From contig NZ_WBPF01000014.1 of assembly GCF_008923725.1 (NCBI RefSeq), positions 25,372 to 81,419 of the forward strand: a DNA stretch of 56,048 nucleotides, read 5' to 3'. Source of the stretch: Bacillus sp. CH140a_4T. GTDB lineage: Bacteria; Bacillota; Bacilli; Bacillales; Bacillaceae_G. Below the pieces are notes generated by a model. That model was not told the origin of the DNA and ran no database searches. It saw only the letters and a list, made by a program, of their open reading frames with translations. The position numbers and the translations under genes are program-made. Shown in pieces: positions 50,031-56,048 of the stretch (its first letter is position 1; every line of letters starts with the position of its first letter).

Positions 50031-51140
50031 GTGAAAGGGAATGTACTGAATTATTATGCTGGTGGAAATACAGCTAGAGGGTTTCATAATTTATACGAAG
50101 AGAACTTAAAAGGACTCAACAGATTATTTATTTTAAAAGGGGGGCCTGGAACCGGGAAATCTTCTTTAATCAAGTCAATAGGTCGTGAGTGGGTTGAAAA
50201 AGGATATGATATTGAATTTTTACACTGTTCTTCTGATAATAAATCGGTTGATGGTGTCATTATCCCGAAGTTAAAAGTAGGAATTGTTGATGGAACATCA
50301 CCGCATGTTATTGAGCCGAAAATGCCAGGAGTTGTCGAGGAGTATATCAATTTAGGAGTTGCCTGGGACTCAGATAAATTAAGAAAGCAGAAGGTGGAAA
50401 TTGAACGATTTGTTTCAGAAGCAAGCAAAGCTTTTCAAGCGGCTTACGCTCGTTTCCATGAGGCGCTGATTATACATGATGAGTGGGAGAAAATATATAT
50501 TAGTAATATTGATTTTAATAAAGCGAATGAACTAACCAATCAGCTAATTCAGAAGTTATTTACAGATAAAGGCGGGAAACAATCGCTTGTGAAACATCGG
50601 TTTTTAGGAGCAGCTACACCGAAAGGAGCAGTTGATTTTGTTCCGAATTTAACAGAAGGATTACCACATCGTTATTTTATAAAAGGACGCCCAGGCTCTG
50701 GGAAATCAACAATGCTCAAAAAATTAGCTAAGGCAGCAGAAGAAAAAGGATTTGAAGTTGAAGTATATCATTGTGGATTTGATCCAAATAGTCTTGATAT
50801 GGTTATCGTAAGAGAATTAGGGTTTGCAATTTTTGATAGCACTGCGCCACATGAATATTTTCCGAGCCGCGAAGGTGATGAGATTATAGATATGTATGCC
50901 CTGATCGTGACACCAGGGACAGATGAGAAGTACGAGGCGGAAATTCGCGACGTCTCCATTCAATATAAAGCAAAAATGAATGAGGCGATGTCTTTCTTAG
51001 CGAAAGCAAAATCAGTTCGTGATAAATTAGAACGAATTTATATTGCTGCTATGGATTTTTCAAAAGTAGACGCATATAAAGAGGAGATTCAAAAGGAGTT
51101 TGAACGAATTGCGGTTAGTGTAACAGAAAAGAATAAGTAA
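50031..51140 (+). CDS. Double P-loop ATPase (PRK06851-type), function unknown
   Basis: A 369-aa protein made of two similar NTPase halves. Half 1 has Walker A LKGGPGTGKSSLIKSIG (about 36-44); half 2 has IKGRPGSGKSTMLKKLA (about 220-228). Each is followed by a matching block: YDIEFLHCSSDNKSVDGVIIP in half 1 and FEVEVYHCGFDPNSLDMVIVR in half 2. These show an internal duplication. Homologues are found in many Firmicutes, but I know of no assigned role. GTG at 50031 is set by GAAGGAG eight bases upstream; two earlier in-frame starts overlap that site. Confidence 0.8.
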   Translation: MKGNVLNYYAGGNTARGFHNLYEENLKGLNRLFILKGGPGTGKSSLIKSIGREWVEKGYDIEFLHCSSDNKSVDGVIIPKLKVGIVDGTSPHVIEPKMPGVVEEYINLGVAWDSDKLRKQKVEIERFVSEASKAFQAAYARFHEALIIHDEWEKIYISNIDFNKANELTNQLIQKLFTDKGGKQSLVKHRFLGAATPKGAVDFVPNLTEGLPHRYFIKGRPGSGKSTMLKKLAKAAEEKGFEVEVYHCGFDPNSLDMVIVRELGFAIFDSTAPHEYFPSREGDEIIDMYALIVTPGTDEKYEAEIRDVSIQYKAKMNEAMSFLAKAKSVRDKLERIYIAAMDFSKVDAYKEEIQKEFERIAVSVTEKNK

Positions 51141-51158
51141 AAATAAGGAGGGGTGGCA

Positions 51159-51190
51159 AGCTGTCGGGAATTTTCTGACAGCTATTTTAG
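51159..51190 (+). terminator. Terminator after the double P-loop ATPase
   Basis: AGCTGTC pairs with GACAGCT around a ten-base loop, followed by ATTTTAG. An unused AGGAGGGG precedes it. Confidence 0.7.
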
Positions 51191-51260
51191 TATGTAGTAA
51201 ACTTAGTAGTATATTTGTCGAATTTCCAAGGAAATAATCAAAAAATGGAGAGGGTATGAA

Positions 51261-52043
51261 ATGAGAGAGAAAATTAGAGCAGAGCTAGAAAGAATTGAAA
51301 AAGAGAATGAAGTGAAAATTTTATTTGCAGTGGAATCAGGGAGTCGTGCTTGGGGATTTCCATCGAAAGATAGTGATTATGATGTTAGATTCGTTTATAT
51401 GCACCCGGTCGAATGGTATTTATCAATTCATGATAAACGAGATGTAATTGAATATCCGATTAGTGATGATTTAGATATAAGCGGATGGGATATTAAAAAG
51501 GCATTACAACTATTCACGAAGTCAAACCCAGCTTTACTTGAATGGATTCGATCACCAATTTTTTATTCAAAAAACTCTAATTTTCCAGAGCAACTTCAAC
51601 AAATGAGTGAAAAGGATTTTGATCCAAAAGCAACGATATATCATTACTTACATATGGCATCAAAAAATTATCGGGAATTTTTGCAAGGTGAGAATGTAAA
51701 GCTGAAAAAGTACTTCTACGTATTACGTCCTATTTTAGCTTGTAAGTGGCTAAAGGAAAAAACAACTTTGCCTCCTGTAGAATTCAATCGATTGATTACA
51801 GAATTATCGTTAGAACGTAGCGTATTAGATGAAATTGAACAGTTGTTAATAAAGAAAAAGGCAGGTACTGAATTAGATATTGGATTAAAAATTGAGGTTT
51901 TGAATCAATTTTTAGAAGAACAAATTCATTACTATAAGCAATATGTAAAAGGAATTGAAAAGGGATCAGGGATCGAGATTGAGAGTTTAAATACATTGTT
52001 TCGAGATATGTTGTTTGCAGTATATGAAAAAGAGCACAAGTAA
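51261..52043 (+). CDS. RlaP/YcgL-type nucleotidyltransferase
   Basis: A 260-aa protein of the DNA-polymerase-beta nucleotidyltransferase fold. GSRAWGFPSKDSDYDVRFVY carries the G-S and the metal-binding D-x-D (SDYDVRF), and a third acid is likely in DDLDISGWDIKKAL. It matches the YcgL/RlaP family, some members of which lie next to RNA ligases and are thought to serve RNA repair. No RNA ligase is nearby here. GAGAGGGT precedes the ATG. It is in a single unit with a terminator on each side. Confidence 0.83.
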   Translation: MREKIRAELERIEKENEVKILFAVESGSRAWGFPSKDSDYDVRFVYMHPVEWYLSIHDKRDVIEYPISDDLDISGWDIKKALQLFTKSNPALLEWIRSPIFYSKNSNFPEQLQQMSEKDFDPKATIYHYLHMASKNYREFLQGENVKLKKYFYVLRPILACKWLKEKTTLPPVEFNRLITELSLERSVLDEIEQLLIKKKAGTELDIGLKIEVLNQFLEEQIHYYKQYVKGIEKGSGIEIESLNTLFRDMLFAVYEKEHK

Positions 52044-52063
52044 GTTTGTGCTCTTTTTTTATT
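52028..52063. terminator. Bidirectional terminator between the nucleotidyltransferase and MFS genes
   Basis: AAAGAGCACAA pairs with TTGTGCTCTTT, then TTTTATTTT; the MFS stop lies in the tail. Confidence 0.92.
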
Positions 52064-53360
52064 TTGTAGGAATAAAAAAAACAGATATTGCTGCAAGAAG
52101 ACCGGCAAATGAGAATAAGTAAAAATTCCATGCTAAGTCGTATTGCATTGTCATAATAATACCGACAAGAATAGGACCAGCAATTGCACCAACTCGGCCA
52201 AGTCCAAGTCCCCAGCCTAAGGAAGTAGCCCGAATATGGGATGGGAAGTATTGTGTTACATATGCATTTAATATTTGAGTAATGCCGACTGATCCAATTC
52301 CAGCAAGACCAATTAAAAGATAGATAATTGTAACAGATGGTTTAATTGTTAATAGTCCAATACATATTGCTGCCATAAGATAAGAGATGCTAATAACAAT
52401 TTTAGCTCCAATACGATCCGCGATTGCTCCAGCAAATAATGCACCGATAGCGGCAGTAATGTTTAGCATAAGTAGAAATGATAAGCTAGATCCAAGAGGG
52501 TATCCTGCTTGGCGCATCATCTGAGGTAACCAAGTATTTAAACCATATATTAAAAACATTCCCATTATATAAGTGATCCAAAAAAGTAGCGTTGCTTTTA
52601 TGTATTCTTTTGAGAATAAAGTAAGGAATCCATTTTTCTTTCGTATATTAGGTGGGGGTTGATGAGTTTCATCGTTTTTATGGAATTCAATTTGAAAACG
52701 ATGAAGGATTTTGTCTACTTCTTCTTGGCGATTACGTGATAATAAAAATTGAATGGATTCAGGTAAATAACGGATAATGAAAGGAATGAGGAGCAGTGGA
52801 ATCATTCCGATGCCAAACATAGTTCTCCATCCGAAATCTTCTAACATAAACATAGACAAAATAGCGCCTAATACGATACCTAAAGGATAGCCAGTAAACA
52901 TAAGGGCATAAATAAAAGATTGCCGCTTTTTTGGTGAATATTCAACGGTAAGTGCTGAAGCTGTTGGAATAACACCGCCTAATCCGATTCCTCCGATAAA
53001 CCGAGATAAACCAAATAATTCGGGAGAAGGCGCAAGTGCAGCTAGACCCATTGTGATAGAAAAAAGTGCTAAACAGCATATAAGTGTCCATTTTCGCCCA
53101 ATTAGATCTGTAATGGTTCCAACTAGAATAGCGCCAATAAACATCCCAAATAAAGCATAGCTAGCAATTGTACCAGCGTGTGCCGGTGAAAGTGCCCAGC
53201 TTTTGTCTTCTAGGAGCTTTGGCAGAACGGCACCGTAAATACCTAAATCATATCCATCAGCTAGAATGGCTAGCCAACAAATAAAAACAACAAGTTTTGT
53301 AATAGAGCTTGAAAAGATAGTTTCTGTAGATTCTAGATGAGGTGGAGCTGAAGGTTGCAT
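52059..53360 (-). CDS. MFS transporter, aromatic-acid:H+ symporter (AAHS) type
   Basis: A 433-aa twelve-helix major-facilitator protein. The first helix has LADGYDLGIYGAVLP, the D-G-Y-D element typical of the AAHS group (PcaK, BenK), and the loop 2-3 motif DLIGRKWTLI with a repeat ADRIGAKIVI between helices 8 and 9. It likely brings in a benzoate-type aromatic acid. No aromatic-degradation gene is in the window. AAAGGGGGG precedes the ATG. The gene downstream in direction of reading is convergent. Confidence 0.85.
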   Translation of the reverse strand: MQPSAPPHLESTETIFSSSITKLVVFICWLAILADGYDLGIYGAVLPKLLEDKSWALSPAHAGTIASYALFGMFIGAILVGTITDLIGRKWTLICCLALFSITMGLAALAPSPELFGLSRFIGGIGLGGVIPTASALTVEYSPKKRQSFIYALMFTGYPLGIVLGAILSMFMLEDFGWRTMFGIGMIPLLLIPFIIRYLPESIQFLLSRNRQEEVDKILHRFQIEFHKNDETHQPPPNIRKKNGFLTLFSKEYIKATLLFWITYIMGMFLIYGLNTWLPQMMRQAGYPLGSSLSFLLMLNITAAIGALFAGAIADRIGAKIVISISYLMAAICIGLLTIKPSVTIIYLLIGLAGIGSVGITQILNAYVTQYFPSHIRATSLGWGLGLGRVGAIAGPILVGIIMTMQYDLAWNFYLFSFAGLLAAISVFFIPTK

Positions 53361-53458
53361 AATATTCCCCCCTTTTAATTTGTAGATGAATATATTATTT
53401 TATTTTATGTTAATATTTTCCTTCTTGTATCGAAATTTATCTGAAAAGGTTTTATAAC

Positions 53459-53502
53459 AAATAAAGAAGTTCAACAGGAAACCTGGTGAACTTCTTTATT
53501 TG
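53459..53502. terminator. Terminator between the Rieske oxidoreductase and MFS genes
   Basis: AAATAAAGAAGTTCA pairs with TGAACTTCTTTATTT; it ends the minus-strand oxidoreductase gene. Confidence 0.92.
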
Positions 53503-53503
53503 T

Positions 53504-55030
53504 TTACTCATTATCAACTCGTTTTAACGGTTGATCTGCTGGACCTTCCATAACATCGCCCTCAATTGAAAAGCGGGAACCGTGGCAAGGACAATCCCAA
53601 GTACAATCGCCATTATTCCATTCAACTTCGCAGCCGAGATGTGTACAAGTTGTATCGACAAGATGTAATTTTCCATCTTTGTCCTTATAAGCACCTGCTC
53701 GTTTCCCGTTAACATGTACGACAGATCCTTCGCCAACTTCGAGATCTTCTGGCTTGCGTAATGCGGTTTCAATCTTTCCTTCAATTAAATGTTTCGCAAC
53801 ATCAATGTTTTGGGAGAAGAACGTTTTTATATCTGGATTTGCATGGAAGCGTGATGGTGCATACAGTTCTTTATATGGACTGTGTACTTTTAGAATGGAA
53901 TCTTTCAGTAAATGAGCAGCAGCAGTTCCAGTTGTCATTCCCCATTTACGATATCCAGTTGCAACAAATATATTTGGATTTCTTTCGTTAATATGTCCGA
54001 TATAAGGTAGCTTATCTAGCGTGATTAAATCTTGTGCTGACCATCTATAAGGAACTTCATCTACTCCAAACGTTGCTTCCGCAAAAGAATACAGTGCTTC
54101 GTAATGAAGCATCGTGTTTATTCCTTGTCCTGTTTTATGACTTTCTCCGCCAATTAAAATTAACTTTTCACCATTGTTTGTTGTATAGCGTAAGGAGCGT
54201 TTTGGATCATCAATACTTAAATACATGCCACCTGGATAATTCGTTTTTGCTTTGATTGCAAGAGCATAAGAGCGTTCTGCATACATTCGCGTAAAGAAAA
54301 AGCTATTCGCATCATAAAAGGGGAAATGTGAACAAGAGACAACATATTCACAAGTGATGCGATGTCCGCCCTTTGTAATGACTTGTGGATCATCCCCTTT
54401 TTCCACATCAATAGCTGTTGTTTGTTCATAAACTCTTCCGCCCATCTCAACAAACTTTTCTAAAAGTGTTTTCAAATAAAGGATGGGATGGAATTGTGCT
54501 TGATTTTTCATGACAAGTGCGGATTGTATGGGAATCGGAATCGATAGAGATTGAACATAGTCACAAGGTATATTTAATTTTTGATAGGCTTCATATTCTT
54601 TCGATAAATTTCTTAATCCATTATCAGTAGTTGTATATAAATATGAATCTTCACTTGAGAAATTACAGTCGATTTTATATGTTTGCACAGTCTCATTGAT
54701 GAATTGTAGAGCATGATTATTTGATTCATAGTAAAGCCTCGCTTTTTCCAAACCGAAATGATTGATTAATTCATCATAAATAAGATCATGTTGCGCTGTT
54801 ACTTTTGCAGTTGTATGCCCAGTCGTTCCATTTAAAATAAGACCAGAATCAATTAAAGCAACATCGATTCCTTCTTTCGCAAGTAAATAGGCAGTAGTAA
54901 TACCTGTAATACCAGCACCGATAACAGCAACTTTCGTCTTTATATTTTCAGATAAATGGGGAAAAGCAGGGATTTGAGTAGATTCAATCCAATAAGATAA
55001 TGGGAATTGTGGAAATGTATCGCTTGTCAT
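53504..55030 (-). CDS. FAD-dependent oxidoreductase with C-terminal Rieske [2Fe-2S] domain
   Basis: A 508-aa fusion. The N-terminal DAO-type FAD domain starts with KVAVIGAGITGITTAYLLAKEGIDV and GTTGHTTAKVT. The C-terminal 95 residues are a Rieske ferredoxin: cluster ligands are CTHLGC and CPCHGS (C-x-H and C-x-x-H). The layout equals B. subtilis YhfW, of unknown substrate; an amine or amino acid oxidation linked to electron transfer is usual for the fold. GGGAGG precedes the ATG by eight bases. It is monocistronic. Confidence 0.9.
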   Translation of the reverse strand: MTSDTFPQFPLSYWIESTQIPAFPHLSENIKTKVAVIGAGITGITTAYLLAKEGIDVALIDSGLILNGTTGHTTAKVTAQHDLIYDELINHFGLEKARLYYESNNHALQFINETVQTYKIDCNFSSEDSYLYTTTDNGLRNLSKEYEAYQKLNIPCDYVQSLSIPIPIQSALVMKNQAQFHPILYLKTLLEKFVEMGGRVYEQTTAIDVEKGDDPQVITKGGHRITCEYVVSCSHFPFYDANSFFFTRMYAERSYALAIKAKTNYPGGMYLSIDDPKRSLRYTTNNGEKLILIGGESHKTGQGINTMLHYEALYSFAEATFGVDEVPYRWSAQDLITLDKLPYIGHINERNPNIFVATGYRKWGMTTGTAAAHLLKDSILKVHSPYKELYAPSRFHANPDIKTFFSQNIDVAKHLIEGKIETALRKPEDLEVGEGSVVHVNGKRAGAYKDKDGKLHLVDTTCTHLGCEVEWNNGDCTWDCPCHGSRFSIEGDVMEGPADQPLKRVDNE

Positions 55031-55612
55031 TATAGAAACCTCCCGATTTTAGAACAATTTTTCTTTTAATATTTCCATATGATAGGAATTTCATGTGTGC
55101 TGTTTTAGAAGGAGTCTATTTTTATTAAAAGAAAGATAAAATTATTTTAATATAATTATTTAATGTCGTCGGTATGAAGAGGTAGGAGTTGTGTAAAGCT
55201 AGATCAAGGTGAGTTTATTTGTTGTTTACATAGAGAATTCTTGAATAAGTTAGAGTCTATAGTATGTCAGTGTATGTAGATGCATAATGGGCGAAACCTT
55301 ATAAATCCTATGTTTTTTCTTTAGTGAAATAAAGTATGATTATAAAAATATAACCAACTTTTATTACTAGGTCATAAAAGTTGTTGACAATATAGAAATT
55401 CTATTGATATGATTCATCATGTGGAAAGGTTGATAGAGAGTAAAAAGAGAAATGTTTTTCATTGATAATAAAAGCGAAAAAATAAGTGACGATAGAGTGA
55501 GTATATTTTCCTTATAATAGATGCTTTTTTGATCACCTAGTAAAATCAATCTGGAAGCAAGAATTGATGTATGTAAGTTGCGCAAGGCGCGGCATAAGAA
55601 AGGGGCAAAAGG
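55031..55612. other. AT-rich divergent intergenic region
   Basis: About 580 bases without a credible gene. It holds a promoter for the desaturase (55384-55413), another TATAAT at 55513-55518 without a good -35, and no repeat I could find. An 86-codon minus-strand frame here has no ribosome binding site. Confidence 0.4.
55384..55413 (+). promoter_or_regulatory. Candidate promoter for the desaturase gene
   Basis: TTGACA (55384-55389), 18-base spacer, TATGAT (55408-55413). The leader would then be about 190 bases long, which leaves room for regulation. Confidence 0.6.
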
Positions 55613-56048
55613 ATGAAGGAGCTTCATACGTTTGGGTGGTATGCAGCACGTGTATCACCACATTTGCCGAAAAAAGCATTTAAACCAGTTCCTACTCGTT
55701 TATTTGGTGGACTGGCTTATTTGCTTGTGGCATTGGCGGGGTTAATATCGATTGGTGTATTTGAATTGAATGTGTGGGCGAATCTAGGAATTGCGATTGT
55801 TCTTGGATTATGTTTTGCTTCACTTGGGTTTTTAGGGCATGAAATTTTACATGGAACTGTTGTAAGAAAGGCATGGCTTCGAGATTTCTTAGGAGCAATT
55901 GCGTTTATGCCATTATCAACAGGACCTAAACTTTGGAGAAAGTGGCACAATGCAACGCATCACGTTCATACACAACATGAAGAGAATGATCCAGATGCAT
56001 GGCCGACACTTGAGAAGCTTAAAAAGAGTAAGTTTTTGAGCTGGGTAT
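55613..56048 (+). CDS. Fatty-acid desaturase, N-terminal part (cut by window end)
   Basis: The first 145 codons of a membrane di-iron fatty-acid desaturase/hydroxylase. After a short basic N-terminus there are two hydrophobic helices (GGLAYLLVALAGLISIGVF and LGIAIVLGLCFASLGFLG), then His box 1 HEILHG and His box 2 HNATHHVHTQH. The third box would lie beyond the window. Such enzymes put double bonds into lipid acyl chains, often in the cold. AAAGGGG precedes the ATG. It is incomplete only because the window stops. Confidence 0.88.
   Translation, partial: MKELHTFGWYAARVSPHLPKKAFKPVPTRLFGGLAYLLVALAGLISIGVFELNVWANLGIAIVLGLCFASLGFLGHEILHGTVVRKAWLRDFLGAIAFMPLSTGPKLWRKWHNATHHVHTQHEENDPDAWPTLEKLKKSKFLSWV

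Noticed and set aside
55367-55627. 86-codon minus-strand frame upstream of the desaturase
   Set aside because: No ribosome binding site, overlaps the likely desaturase promoter and start.

Overview
The window reads as chromosomal DNA of a Bacillus cereus-group organism (B. cereus / thuringiensis / anthracis type). The evidence is low-GC, AT-rich sequence, strong purine-rich ribosome binding sites with many TTG/GTG starts, tight gene packing with U-tailed hairpin terminators, and gene content and order (gatCAB, dgkB, the gabT-gabR-gabD cluster with a sigma-54 promoter, rlmCD, ahpCF, the drd 5-deoxyribose cluster, iron-siderophore uptake) that I recognise from that group. I see no rRNA, tRNA, CRISPR array, phage or complete insertion sequence.

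Layout. 1-1.2 kb: a 49-aa protein, a cysteine hydrolase and a two-hairpin intergenic repeat. 1.3-4.3 kb: SAM riboswitch and metNPQ methionine importer. 4.3-6.8 kb (minus): HXXEE membrane protein, ArsA-type ATPase with a small downstream partner, and a MarR regulator; matching dyads lie upstream of the regulator and the ATPase. 7.0-12 kb: YiaA-like protein, gatCAB amidotransferase, a 22+22 bp perfect inverted repeat, a small ORF, and dgkB. 12-17.3 kb: HAD phosphatase and the GABA module (gabT under a consensus -24/-12 promoter, sigma-54 activator gabR, gabD). 17.3-22.9 kb: SMR exporter with a hairpin over its start site, AmpS aminopeptidase, lipoprotein deacetylase, two small envelope proteins, and a nupG-type transporter behind a guanine riboswitch. 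23-29.4 kb: rlmCD, dus, an orphan GAF-GAF-PAS histidine kinase, DUF1456, and a YgjP-type metallopeptidase. 29.4-35.7 kb: N-acyltransferase, N-succinyl-amino-acid racemase-like enolase, an unusual three-domain regulator, NhaC-type antiporter and M20 amidohydrolase. Both edges of this block carry a 40-bp-period repeat. 35.8-39.4 kb: methyltransferase, DUF4259-like protein, and ahpC-ahpF with a PerR box. 39.7-42.9 kb: drdK-drdI-drdA behind a cre-like site. 42.9-47.3 kb: Fur-controlled siderophore importer divergent from a ferredoxin-NADP reductase. 47.5-56 kb: small regulators, a PqqD-like protein behind a leader ORF and hairpin, a cyclase-family hydrolase under a second SAM riboswitch, a double P-loop ATPase, an RlaP-like nucleotidyltransferase, an aromatic-acid MFS transporter, a Rieske oxidoreductase, and a fatty-acid desaturase cut by the window end.

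Most themes are small-molecule salvage and homeostasis (methionine/SAM, GABA, purine nucleosides, 5-deoxyribose, iron, peroxide), each with a regulatory element readable in the DNA. The least explained items are the SAM riboswitch in front of a KynB-type hydrolase, the racemase/acyltransferase/amidohydrolase/antiporter block with its own regulator, the MarR-ArsA pair with shared operators, the start-codon hairpin of the SMR gene, the large inverted repeat after gatB, and the leader-hairpin-PqqD-like unit. All assignments were made by eye from sequence motifs and memory of protein families; no database search was run.
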